A stretch of 64,000 nucleotides of DNA from Clostridia bacterium (GTDB lineage Bacteria > Bacillota > Clostridia > Oscillospirales > Acutalibacteraceae): the NCBI GenBank assembly GCA_017621885.1, contig JAGASD010000040.1:86335-150334 (forward strand). Direction: 5' to 3'. The translations under genes were made by a program, and so were the position numbers. Below the pieces are notes generated by a model. It saw only the letters and a program-made list of their open reading frames with translations. It ran no database searches and was not told the DNA's origin. Below are positions 42,279 through 51,056 of the stretch, one piece after another. Within the stretch, counting starts at the first letter, position 1. Each line of letters begins with the position of its first letter.

Positions 42279-44624
42279 TTATTCAATCATTTTGGTGGAC
42301 ATCAATTTATACAAATCTGTATTCTTTGGAAACTTTCTTTCAAACGGTACAAATGATGAACCAACCTTAACAAGACCGTGACCGACTTCAACATTTGTAA
42401 TGTGTGTCATCTGTGTTTCACTAATCTGTAAAAGGTTTGCAAGTTCTTCTCTGTCTGTTGAACCCTGATTGAGCATTATAATAAACTCGGAGTTTGCGAG
42501 CATTGTTCGTGCTGTGTGGCTCTGTAACAGGTCATCAACATTCTGTGTGATACCAGTACAGTAGGCTCCGTATTTTCGCACTCTTTTCCACAAGGTAAAA
42601 AGAAAATTTGCTGAGTATTCGTGTTGGAAAAGAAGATATATCTCGTCAATAAAGATATATGTTTCTCTGCCTTCGGCTCTGTTCTTTGTGATTCGGTTGA
42701 GAATACTGTCAAGAACTACAAGCATACCAATAGGCATAAGCTGACTACCAAGTTCAAGAATGTCATAACAAATAAGTCTGTTTTCAATGTTTACATTGGT
42801 TTTCTGTGCAAAGGTGCTCTGTGAACCTGAAGCAAAAAGTTCCATAGCTATTGCAAGTTCCGTAGCTTCGGGTTCAGGCTGCTTTCTTAAGTCGTTACAA
42901 AGGTCAACGAGTGTAGGAACCTTGCCTGTATAACCTCGTTTGATATAGTTCTTGTAAACATTGGTAAGGCAACGGTCAACAATAGATTTCTGAATAGCAT
43001 CAATACCGTCTTTGCCCATAACCTGCTCAAAGAGAGAAAGTACAAATTCAGCCTTAAATGCAATAGGACTTGCACCGTCTGCATACTCCTTGTTTATATC
43101 AAGACAGTTGATATGATTTTTGCTCTTCGCAGAAAGCTCAATAACCTGTCCGCCCATTGCTTCAACAAGAGCCGAATACTCTCGTTCAGGGTCAATAATC
43201 ATAATGTCTGCATCTGTTGAAAGTAACAACTGTACCAACTCTTCTTTTGCAGTAAAGGACTTACCGGAGCCTGAAACACCAAGAATGAAGCAGTTACCGT
43301 TAAGCAGGAACTTTCTGTTGACGATAATCATATTCTTTGAGATAACATTTACACCCTGAAATACACCGCCATCGTGCTGAATTTCCTGAACCTTAAAGGG
43401 CATAAAAACAGCAAGGCTTTCTGTTGTAAGAGTACGCCTTGCTTCAATCTTATTTATTCCTATCGGTAATGTAGCATTAAAGCCATCCAACTGCTGATAT
43501 TTAAGAACACCGAGCTGACACATGTGCTTTCTGCCTGTTGCCTGAATTGCTTCTGTATCGCTGTTGAGTTCTTCAAGTGTATCGGCTGTGTGCATAACTG
43601 TAATTACAACCTTAAACATCTTTTGGTCACGAGTTGTAAGGTCATCAAGAAATTCTCTGATTTCCTTTCTCTGCTGTTCCATATCATAAGGAATTACAGA
43701 GGTATAGTTATTGTTAGCATTCTGCTTTCTCTGATAGTTTGCAATATTGGTTTCAATACCGAGTGCCTGTTTCTCACCAAACTTCTGTGCTTCTTCTGTT
43801 GATACTGGGATAATGTCAAAGTTAAAGACCATATTTCTGTTTGTGTCTGTGAGTTCCCATACAACACTGTCTTTAATATATGAGGGATAATCACGAATAA
43901 ACAGAACTCTACCAAATCTATCACCGATTTTGAAGTAATCTGACTTAAACTCAAAACCGTCAGGTGTAATATAATCTTTGAAACTCTGTCCCTTCTGCAT
44001 TGTATCTCTCAAATCGAAGTGATAGTCCGCTGATTCTTTGGGTCTGCAGAAATCGTGAATAATGCGAAGTCTTTCAGTTAAATCAAGTTCGGAGCACTTT
44101 GAACCGAGCCTTGCAAAGTGAGCAATCAAATCTGCACCCACACGATTAAAATGGCTTCGTGCTTCTTCCACCGTCTTTTTCTGAATTGTAAGTGTTACAT
44201 ATTTATCCTGAACAATAGCATTTGCTCCGTTTGCTATCATTGTGAGCATATCATTGATTTCTTTACGGTATTTGTCCTTATCATCATTTGCCTTTTCAAG
44301 AAGTGCGATTTCTTTAAGCTCGCTGTTCTTAAGTTTCCTGTTTATGATTGTAATCTGACTTGAAATACCGTTTTCAAGTGAGTTCAAAATCTCACTGTAA
44401 CGAAGGAAGTTTGCTTCTTTATCTTCCTTACTTGATACCGCATAATTTATATCAGTAAACTTAAATGTTTTTGAGTATCTGTCTTTACCTGTTAGAAAGA
44501 TACCGTCTGAATAGACGGCATCAATTTTAATTACATCCTGAACAGACTTAGGGACTGACATTCCATCCCCAAATAAGTCATCGAGTCCTGTTTTCTTTTT
44601 TATTGTTCCTATGAGGTCGAACAT
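42279..44624 (-). CDS. VirB4/TraE-family conjugation ATPase
   Basis: The ATG at 44624 follows AAAGGAATGGTGACG, giving 781 residues. Walker A is GVSGSGKS near residue 456, Walker B is IMIIDPERE, and the later DEIYLLF and ITQNVDDLL motifs match VirB4. VirB4 drives assembly of the mating channel and pilus-like structures. It overlaps the PrgI gene by 47 bases. Neighbours are PrgI and a VirB6-like protein upstream and the AbiH cassette downstream. Confidence 0.92.
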   Translation of the reverse strand: MFDLIGTIKKKTGLDDLFGDGMSVPKSVQDVIKIDAVYSDGIFLTGKDRYSKTFKFTDINYAVSSKEDKEANFLRYSEILNSLENGISSQITIINRKLKNSELKEIALLEKANDDKDKYRKEINDMLTMIANGANAIVQDKYVTLTIQKKTVEEARSHFNRVGADLIAHFARLGSKCSELDLTERLRIIHDFCRPKESADYHFDLRDTMQKGQSFKDYITPDGFEFKSDYFKIGDRFGRVLFIRDYPSYIKDSVVWELTDTNRNMVFNFDIIPVSTEEAQKFGEKQALGIETNIANYQRKQNANNNYTSVIPYDMEQQRKEIREFLDDLTTRDQKMFKVVITVMHTADTLEELNSDTEAIQATGRKHMCQLGVLKYQQLDGFNATLPIGINKIEARRTLTTESLAVFMPFKVQEIQHDGGVFQGVNVISKNMIIVNRKFLLNGNCFILGVSGSGKSFTAKEELVQLLLSTDADIMIIDPEREYSALVEAMGGQVIELSAKSKNHINCLDINKEYADGASPIAFKAEFVLSLFEQVMGKDGIDAIQKSIVDRCLTNVYKNYIKRGYTGKVPTLVDLCNDLRKQPEPEATELAIAMELFASGSQSTFAQKTNVNIENRLICYDILELGSQLMPIGMLVVLDSILNRITKNRAEGRETYIFIDEIYLLFQHEYSANFLFTLWKRVRKYGAYCTGITQNVDDLLQSHTARTMLANSEFIIMLNQGSTDREELANLLQISETQMTHITNVEVGHGLVKVGSSFVPFERKFPKNTDLYKLMSTKMIE

Positions 44625-44952
44625 CGTCACCATTCCTTTCAATTTCGTCATAATAGTTTTTTGAAATAAATTTCAATTCCTTCGGCATAAGGATTTCACT
44701 CTTAAGATAAGTGATTAAAACCTTTTCTGCCGTCATTCCGTGGTACTTAAAAAAGCCGAGGGTTGCAAAAGGAGCTGCACCAACAATACACACCCAACTG
44801 AGTGTTTCAATACCGAAGAACGGTTTAAAAAGAAAGTACAATCCTACTGCTATACCGCAGGCTAAAACCGAGAATACGAACTGACGGAGATTAAGACCGA
44901 AATATACCGCTTCACTGTAATCTCGTATTTCACGGTTAATCTTTACTTCCAT
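44578..44952 (-). CDS. PrgI family conjugation membrane protein
   Basis: The 124-residue protein has the PrgI layout: a short N-terminal strand (VKINREIRDYSEAVYFGL), two transmembrane helices around residues 25-70 and a charged tail with YLKSEILMPKELKFISKNYY. Together with VirB4 and VirB6 homologues, PrgI forms the inner-membrane part of the Gram-positive type IV channel. It starts 17 bases after the VirB6-like gene's stop. Confidence 0.88.
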   Translation of the reverse strand: MEVKINREIRDYSEAVYFGLNLRQFVFSVLACGIAVGLYFLFKPFFGIETLSWVCIVGAAPFATLGFFKYHGMTAEKVLITYLKSEILMPKELKFISKNYYDEIERNGDDVRPHRNNKKENRTR

Positions 44953-44969
44953 TTATATAATCAACTCCT

Positions 44970-45806
44970 TTACAATCCCATCATTTCTTTAACTACTCTG
45001 TCACTCATTTTTACAGTTCCGACAAGCACAATCATATTGAATATAAGCTCACCGACATAAGTCCATACTTGGTTTACTGCTGCCGCTGTTTCATCTACAA
45101 CAGGTGGTGAAGCAGCAAATAATGAGAAGATTATACAGCCAAGCACTATAATCGCACCTTCCAAACAAACTGCGGCGTAAGATTTAATGAAGCTCTTGCC
45201 GACAGTCGATGAAGTTTCACCTGCAAAAGCCGATAAAGGTACAGGGGCAATTGCTGTATATAAGTAAATCTTAAAGAAGCGCCCATATACTGTCATTATC
45301 ATAATGAATGAAAGTACAGTTATAAACAAACTACCAATAAGAGTTACTGCCCATAGTGGCACACTTTCCCAAAATCCGCTATCTTCTATTGCTTGAATAA
45401 TTGAATCCGGTAAAACAGTTTGTTCAATGGATGCAAGTCCCGAAGTTGCCATTATTTTAGCAACAATACCTTGCACTATATCAAACAGAGCCATCATCAA
45501 TTCAAGACCATAGTCAATAGCAGCTTTTGAAAGCACAAAACGAATAAACATTTTAAGAGCAATTTCAGGTCGTTTCATTTCTGCGAAATTACCACAGGTT
45601 TTCATAATACCTACAACAAAAAAGAGTACCAAAAGCGAATAGCCTATCGCCTGCAGTGCTCCGTGAATGTTAGTGATTACATTCCATATAGTGCCGTCTT
45701 TGAATTCTTCGGGGGATTGAGTGATGAGAAGCCATATCTCACTTAATTTATCATTCCAAGTGGCAAGTGCATTTTGTAGATTTTGCACTACCCAATTGTC
45801 TTTCAA
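44970..45806 (-). CDS. VirB6/TrbL-like conjugation membrane protein
   Basis: The likely start is a TTG at 45806, after GAGGTGATGTAT, giving 278 residues; the longer frame from 45872 has no site. The product has six or seven membrane helices, typical of TrbL/VirB6 inner-membrane channel subunits. The TM core has KIYLYTAIAPVPLSAF followed by GKSFIKSYAAV. It lies upstream of PrgI and VirB4 and is separated from Maff2 and VirD4 by the Mrr cassette. Confidence 0.85.
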   Translation of the reverse strand: MKDNWVVQNLQNALATWNDKLSEIWLLITQSPEEFKDGTIWNVITNIHGALQAIGYSLLVLFFVVGIMKTCGNFAEMKRPEIALKMFIRFVLSKAAIDYGLELMMALFDIVQGIVAKIMATSGLASIEQTVLPDSIIQAIEDSGFWESVPLWAVTLIGSLFITVLSFIMIMTVYGRFFKIYLYTAIAPVPLSAFAGETSSTVGKSFIKSYAAVCLEGAIIVLGCIIFSLFAASPPVVDETAAAVNQVWTYVGELIFNMIVLVGTVKMSDRVVKEMMGL

Positions 45807-45873
45807 ATACATCACCTCTAACATTTTTAGTTTAAACTGGTTGGGTATAAACAAAATATTACTTGCAAACAAA

Positions 45874-45902
45874 TTGCTTATTATTGTTTTTCGTAGTATA
45901 AT
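45874..45902 (+). promoter_or_regulatory. SigA promoter of the ATPase-Mrr cassette
   Basis: TTGCTT (45874-45879), a 17-base spacer and TATAAT (45897-45902) lie 30 bases before the start at 45933. Like the AbiH cassette, it faces against the transfer operon. Confidence 0.75.
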
Positions 45903-45932
45903 GATTATAATACGAACCGAAGGATGTGCGTT

Positions 45933-47051
45933 ATGAATTATATTGAAACTCTTTTACTTGATGTTCCTTTTCAAAGCGGATATTTCCAAAACAACTTGTT
46001 CGAATATTTTAATTTTTTTGAAGAACGATTCTTTTTAGATAAAGAACTGAACGAAATTAATTCAATAATTCAAGAAAAAACAATTGATTTAAAATTATGG
46101 ATTCAAGGATATGCTGGTTGTGGAAAAACAACTCTCGCAAAAAAAATAGCAGCACAGTTACAAGAAGCCAATAAAACAGTTTTATATTTAGATGAAGCCT
46201 ATTTTTACACGATATCTTATAACTCTCATATGTCTCTTGATTCAATAGAGAAGTTAAAAAATAAAATTGTTGATTATGATTATCTTATAATCGATGGTTT
46301 ATATGAATTAAAACAACTCGACAAGATTTTCGAATTTGGTAAAAATTTTTACAATATAATAGTTTTTTCCAGAAAACCACCAATAGACGCATCTTTCCTT
46401 TTGTACAAGATAGACCCTTCTTCTTTCGATATACATAGTATTCTTAATTCAAGATTTGAGAAATTATCATCAATTTGTAACCTTGAAAATATAGTAAAAA
46501 AAATATGTGATGATGCTCTTTTAAGTTATGACATTTATAAACAGGAACACACAACATCAGATGAATTAAATAAAATAATTTTACCTGCCAAGGAGTTAGT
46601 TCTTCCACCTCAAAAAATCATTACTGATTTATCAATAATTAATAATTCATTTCTCGATGAAGTAAAAGACAATCCTACTAAAATATACGAATTAACACCT
46701 AGGGAATTCGAAGAATTGGTGTGTGAAATTTTTCAAAAGCGAGGCTATGATGTCACATTAACTAAAAAAACGAAAGATGGGGGCAAAGACTTAATTGTAC
46801 TTAACAATTGTTTTTTAGGGGGCTTTCTTGTATATGTGGAGTGCAAAAAGTATTCTCCTCAAAGACCGGTTAGTGTTAAACTTGTACGAGAATTATATGG
46901 AACTGTTTCAGCTGATAAAGCTACTGCCGGAATTTTAATCTCCACATCATATTTCTCAAGAGAAGCTGTCTCATTTCAACAAAGAGTTCCAAATCAAATG
47001 AAATTAATCGATTATAAAGAATTAATACAAAAAATCAAAGAAACCGTATAA
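45933..47051 (+). CDS. P-loop ATPase fused to an Mrr-type restriction nuclease domain
   Basis: The ATG at 45933 is preferred over 45924 because the AAGGA site lies at proper spacing. The 372-residue protein has an N-terminal ATPase (Walker A GYAGCGKT at 59-66; Walker-B-like DYLIIDG). The C-terminal Mrr_cat nuclease covers residues ~250-365: LTPREFEELVCEIFQKRGYD, GGKDLIV and VYVECKKY as the D...ExK core, then ILISTSYFSREA. It should cut DNA in an ATP-dependent way and is probably a phage- or plasmid-restriction factor. It has its own promoter and terminator inside the transfer operon. Confidence 0.82.
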   Translation: MNYIETLLLDVPFQSGYFQNNLFEYFNFFEERFFLDKELNEINSIIQEKTIDLKLWIQGYAGCGKTTLAKKIAAQLQEANKTVLYLDEAYFYTISYNSHMSLDSIEKLKNKIVDYDYLIIDGLYELKQLDKIFEFGKNFYNIIVFSRKPPIDASFLLYKIDPSSFDIHSILNSRFEKLSSICNLENIVKKICDDALLSYDIYKQEHTTSDELNKIILPAKELVLPPQKIITDLSIINNSFLDEVKDNPTKIYELTPREFEELVCEIFQKRGYDVTLTKKTKDGGKDLIVLNNCFLGGFLVYVECKKYSPQRPVSVKLVRELYGTVSADKATAGILISTSYFSREAVSFQQRVPNQMKLIDYKELIQKIKETV

Positions 47052-47067
47052 TTCATATCACAAAAAA

Positions 47068-47100
47068 AGCCGCTTGAAATCACTCTGTTCTCAAGCGGTT
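47068..47100. terminator. Bidirectional terminator after the ATPase-Mrr gene
   Basis: AAGCCGCTTGA pairs with TCAAGCGGTTTT around a 13-base loop, between converging stops. Confidence 0.8.
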
Positions 47101-47109
47101 TTGATTTGT

Positions 47110-47457
47110 TTATCCCACAATAAGGTTAAGAATTTCTTTTGCAAATGTGATGATAATACCACCGGCAACAGTAAGAAATCCGTTGGCTCTCTGTGACGGG
47201 TCATGTGATTTAAGAGAAAGACCGACCTGGACTATACCAAATCCGAGAAGGATAAGACCAACTGCTCTGATAAGTCCGAAGATGAATGTTGAAAGATTGT
47301 TTACTACTGCAACGGGGTCATCTGCAGCAAATGCAGTTACACCGCAAACAAAAAGCATTGTAAGGCAAAGGATAATACCCACATATGCCTTAAAGCCTTT
47401 TTTTACTTTACCCTCCATAGGAGCTTTCTTTGTTTTTGTGATTACATTTTTACTCAT
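47110..47457 (-). CDS. Maff2 family pilin-like mobile-element protein
   Basis: The 115-residue protein has a signal-like helix (VGIILCLTMLFVCGVTAFA) and then DDPVAVVNNLSTFIFGLIRA, VQVGLSLKSHDPSQRANGF and a last hydrophobic helix. This is the signature of the Maff2 family found only in Tn1549-type elements. It is probably the VirB2-like small subunit of the channel or pilus; the role is inferred from size, topology and place. It sits just after VirD4. Confidence 0.88.
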   Translation of the reverse strand: MSKNVITKTKKAPMEGKVKKGFKAYVGIILCLTMLFVCGVTAFAADDPVAVVNNLSTFIFGLIRAVGLILLGFGIVQVGLSLKSHDPSQRANGFLTVAGGIIITFAKEILNLIVG

Positions 47458-47461
47458 ATTT

Positions 47462-49273
47462 TTATTCCTCCAAATTTAATAAATATTCTTCAATTTCTTG
47501 ACTTGAATAGATAACAACATCTGATTTAGGTAAATCATCAATGTTAATATCGTCAAGTTCATCAAAAAGCATTTCAAGACTTGAATAATCTTCAAAGCCG
47601 TGAACGTAATTTTCACCCTTACCGTCTGTTGTATCTTTGACATTTGGGTGTTTTAAGATGTCATACTTTAAATCTTGTACAGGTCTTTCACCACGAATAA
47701 AAAGAAGTGCGTACTTGTTATCAAGCATACGCACTTCATCGGGTGTCATCAGTTCTCGTCCTGATACCTGATAATTTGTTGAATAGCTACCGTTTCTACC
47801 TCTTGATTGTCCGTAGGTGTTTGTGTCAATAGTTTCCTTACCCAAGAGTTTAGAAACATATTCGTGTGTTGATTGCTCATTACCTCCGAGATATAAGAAC
47901 TCATCACAGTTACCGACTATGCTTTCCCATTGTTTTTCAAACAAAGCTTTTAACTGTGCCATATTCTGAATAATGATTGAAACAGATATTTCACGGGAAC
48001 GCATAGTTGAGAGTAATTTATCAAAATCATCGGGCAATGCAATGTTCGCAAATTCATCCATTACGAAATGCACATGAACGGGAAGCCTGCCCGCATGAAC
48101 AAAGTCCGCTTGATAATACAACTGCTGAAACAACTGTGTGTAGAGCATTCCAACAATAAAGTTAAAGCTTGTATCATTTTCAGGGATAAGGGCAAACAAT
48201 GCAGTTTTCTTTTCCCCGATTTGGTCAAGCTCAAGTTCATCAAAGCAGGTCATACTTGCAAGAGAATCAAGATTAAACTTTTCAAGTCTTGCAAGAAGTG
48301 TAATCTGAATAGATTTCAAGGTCTTTGTTGAACCACTATGATATGAACGATAATACTTAAGTGCAATATGGTCAGGACACCTTTTTTCAAGTTTCTCAAA
48401 TATCTCGTCAAGAGGACTTACAGTTACCATATCCTGACCTCCACCCTCATCATCAGGAAGTTCACCTGCTCTTATCATTTCAAGAACCATTGAGAAATTC
48501 TGTTCTTCAGGGGGAGCTTCATAGTGGAGATACGAAACAAGTGCTTTTAGGAGCATACTTGCAGCTTGGTCCCAAAACGGGTCATTACTCTGGCTACCTT
48601 TTGGAGTAGTGTTTTTAAAAAGGTTTGTAACAAGTCGCTGTATATCATTGTCGTTATGAATATACACAAACGGGTTATAACAATCGCTCTTTTCCATATT
48701 GATAAGGTCAAGAACTTTTATATCATAACCTTGTTTCTCTAACATACCTCCTGTATCTCGAAGCAGCTCACCTTTTGGGTCAAGAACTATAAAAGAAGTG
48801 TTAGCCTGCATAATGTTTGGTTTTGCATAGAAACGGGTCTTACCAGCACCTGAACCACCACAAACCAAAACATTAAGATTTCTTCTGTGTTGTCTGCCAT
48901 CAAGTCCGATTGCTGTGTTTTGAGTTAAAATCTTGTTTTTTGTAACTTCTTTATCCACATATTTCTTCTTTATGGTTTCAGGCTTTCCCCATTTAGCCGA
49001 GCCGTGTTCTTCTCGTCTTCGATAATTTTTATCATTTGAAAGATAAATACCGATACCAAGAGCATAGGCTAAAATGAGAATGAGGACAGTTTTTAGGCTG
49101 TCCTCACAAAAAGAAATATTAAAGGGATTATTAAAGGCTACAGTAAGATTTTTTATTATCTCAACAAGTCCACCGTCAATATACGGAGCAACTAACAACC
49201 CTAACCATACCACAGGTATAAGACCACAAGCATAAAGTATGAGATTGGTTTTCGAGAATTTATCTGTCCTCAC
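47462..49273 (-). CDS. VirD4/TraG-family coupling protein
   Basis: The GTG at 49273 is chosen because AGGAGG lies 7 bases before it; the TTG at 49279 is only 1 base away. The 603-residue ATPase has two N-terminal transmembrane helices, Walker A GGSGAGKT near residue 137, FIVLDPKGELLRDT and the downstream HFVMDEFANIALPDDF. It links the relaxase-DNA complex to the channel. It starts before the stop of the 62-residue gene, an overlap of 14 bases. Confidence 0.93.
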   Translation of the reverse strand: MRTDKFSKTNLILYACGLIPVVWLGLLVAPYIDGGLVEIIKNLTVAFNNPFNISFCEDSLKTVLILILAYALGIGIYLSNDKNYRRREEHGSAKWGKPETIKKKYVDKEVTKNKILTQNTAIGLDGRQHRRNLNVLVCGGSGAGKTRFYAKPNIMQANTSFIVLDPKGELLRDTGGMLEKQGYDIKVLDLINMEKSDCYNPFVYIHNDNDIQRLVTNLFKNTTPKGSQSNDPFWDQAASMLLKALVSYLHYEAPPEEQNFSMVLEMIRAGELPDDEGGGQDMVTVSPLDEIFEKLEKRCPDHIALKYYRSYHSGSTKTLKSIQITLLARLEKFNLDSLASMTCFDELELDQIGEKKTALFALIPENDTSFNFIVGMLYTQLFQQLYYQADFVHAGRLPVHVHFVMDEFANIALPDDFDKLLSTMRSREISVSIIIQNMAQLKALFEKQWESIVGNCDEFLYLGGNEQSTHEYVSKLLGKETIDTNTYGQSRGRNGSYSTNYQVSGRELMTPDEVRMLDNKYALLFIRGERPVQDLKYDILKHPNVKDTTDGKGENYVHGFEDYSSLEMLFDELDDINIDDLPKSDVVIYSSQEIEEYLLNLEE

Positions 49274-49448
49274 GGTCAAACCTCCTCTTCCTCAGAAGCG
49301 GAGCATCAATGAGTTTCCTGAGCAGGTTATCAACATCTTCAATAGGCAGATCTTTTTCGATAAGCATATTACGAAATTCGTTGATACCGTTTATCATCAG
49401 ATTGTGTTCAAAATCATCAACAGTAATTACTCTTTTTTCTTTTCTCAT
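49260..49448 (-). CDS. 62-residue conserved protein upstream of VirD4
   Basis: The product, which begins MRKEKRVITVDDFEHNLMIN, is a short helical, charged protein with the C-terminus LIDAPLLRKRRFDREDR. It overlaps the VirD4 start and follows the LtrC-like gene by 14 bases, as small ORFs do in this place in Tn1549-like operons. No domain is recognised. The overlap supports translation. Confidence 0.6.
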   Translation of the reverse strand: MRKEKRVITVDDFEHNLMINGINEFRNMLIEKDLPIEDVDNLLRKLIDAPLLRKRRFDREDR

Positions 49449-49462
49449 ACAAGAACACCGCC

Positions 49463-50326
49463 TTATCTGTCATCGTGTTCTTTGTTTTTAGGCTCAAGTG
49501 CTTTTCTTACAGTATTAGCAATAGTATTTGCGTGGTCACGAGCCTGTGAAAGCTCTGCTCGCTTTTCTTTTGCATCAAGATTAGAAAATTTATCACTTAA
49601 CTCAGTAATGGGTTCCGGTTTAAAGCCTACTCTTGAAGTAGAAATATATGAAATTGCCTGTGCTTTAAATTCAAGATTTTCTCTGTTGAAATCACCGTTA
49701 TCAAGTCTTGCAAAAGCAATCTCTTTAGAGAGAGCACGGACAATATCATCTCCCTCCAAACCCTGACGAACAAAAATCATTTTTGTTTCAGGCTGATAAT
49801 GAGCATTTATACCTTCGGGAAGCTCATTGCTGATTTTTACAGGAACGGGTGAAGTTGTAATCATTGCCTTAACAACCACACGGGCATCAGGTGTTCGTGT
49901 TCTCTGCTGTCTCGGTCTTGCATTTGTCTGAGAAATATCAAAGACCTTTTTTGCATTATACGGAGTTACGGTCTTACCGTCATCTCTCGTATATTCCTTA
50001 CCGGGTTCAAGGATAATGATACCTGTTTCACCCTTGTTGATAAACACATGATTTTTCTGCCAAGTTTTTGAATCACAAAGTCTTGTTGCTTCGGGATTCT
50101 GATATGCTACCAAAAGAGCGTTGCTTACTGAATATCTGTCAAACTTACTCTGAATATCAAGATAAGCCATAACAGTATCGGGATTATTAAGCTCCTCCGT
50201 TGCTGTTTCAAGCATTTCATAAGCCAATGCTCTGTTTTCGTTTTTCTGTCTTATCCAATCATCTTTTGAATAAGGCTCCATTGTTGTCGGCTTTTCATTA
50301 CCGAAAAGCTCATCGAGTTCTGTCAT
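49463..50326 (-). CDS. LtrC/ArdC-N-like conjugation protein
   Basis: The ATG at 50326 has GAAAGGAGTCAAATC upstream, and the 114 extra codons of the longer frame are rejected. The 287-residue product begins MTELDELFGNEKPTT. The block AYEMLETATEELNNP, then QSKFDRYSVSNALLVAYQNP, then WQKNHVFINKGETGIIIL matches the ArdC N-terminal / LtrC ssDNA-binding domain. It probably coats or protects transferred DNA. The start overlaps the end of the PcfB gene by 17 bases. Confidence 0.78.
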   Translation of the reverse strand: MTELDELFGNEKPTTMEPYSKDDWIRQKNENRALAYEMLETATEELNNPDTVMAYLDIQSKFDRYSVSNALLVAYQNPEATRLCDSKTWQKNHVFINKGETGIIILEPGKEYTRDDGKTVTPYNAKKVFDISQTNARPRQQRTRTPDARVVVKAMITTSPVPVKISNELPEGINAHYQPETKMIFVRQGLEGDDIVRALSKEIAFARLDNGDFNRENLEFKAQAISYISTSRVGFKPEPITELSDKFSNLDAKEKRAELSQARDHANTIANTVRKALEPKNKEHDDR

Positions 50327-51056
50327 TTGATTTGACTCCTTTCGTTTTCGATTTTGTTTTCTGCGGTGTAGATTTTGCTGTTGCCGCATTTTTTCTTTCT
50401 TCCTTAATTCGATTAAGCTCTGCTCTGACCGAAGGTCTTGCAGATTTATTATCCCGTGTAGAACGTCGGAGCTCTGACACTCCTGAGGAAGGCTCGGACG
50501 CTCGGGATTTTTCCGTCCTCGCCATAGAGGGGTTTTCAATATAACTCTTTTCTGTCTGTTGAGGTTTTGCAAAGAGTTCATCAATGAATTTATCTTCAGC
50601 ACTTTTTTCGGGTTTCTGTTTTTCTTTAGGCTGTTTAATTTCACCTTTTGATTTATCAAGTCCTGCACGAATTACAGCTTTGTTATTAATGCCGAGATTA
50701 AATCTTTGGAAAATACGGTTTACCTTTGCTGAATCTTCAGAACGAACCATAATGTCACACTTACCGTCATTCTTATCTCTGTCTTTAAGCACGTGATACA
50801 TTACGCCGTATTTTTTTGCTTCCTGACAGAATTTTTTAAGGTCTCTGTCTTTAATCTCAAAAACTTTAATCGGCTTATTTGATTTCAGCATTGTATTCAG
50901 TGAAGCTCTGCCTTTTGTTCTCTTTGTATCTTTAAGAGAAGCAAAAATAAGTTTCACCAGTCTCTCTGCTCCGTCCATTGACATCTTACCTGCAACCTCA
51001 ACGCCCTGTAATGTCATCCTCACGATTTGTTCTGCTGCGTCTCCTGAAGCGTTCAT
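50310..51056 (-). CDS. PcfB family protein (DUF3801)
   Basis: Residues ~1-125 match PcfB/DUF3801: EQIVRMTLQGVEVAGK, GAERLVKLIFASLKD and VFEIKDRDLKKFCQEAKKYG. The rest is charged and disordered. In Gram-positive plasmids PcfB works with the coupling protein and relaxase at oriT. AAAGGAGATGAGTACAG precedes the ATG, and it overlaps the end of the relaxase by 59 bases. Confidence 0.85.
   Translation of the reverse strand: MNASGDAAEQIVRMTLQGVEVAGKMSMDGAERLVKLIFASLKDTKRTKGRASLNTMLKSNKPIKVFEIKDRDLKKFCQEAKKYGVMYHVLKDRDKNDGKCDIMVRSEDSAKVNRIFQRFNLGINNKAVIRAGLDKSKGEIKQPKEKQKPEKSAEDKFIDELFAKPQQTEKSYIENPSMARTEKSRASEPSSGVSELRRSTRDNKSARPSVRAELNRIKEERKNAATAKSTPQKTKSKTKGVKSNDRTR

Noticed and set aside
49463-50668. 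401-codon reading of the LtrC-like gene
   Set aside because: The first 114 codons overlap the PcfB gene in another frame and look like shadow sequence; the ATG at 50326 has a strong ribosome-binding site.
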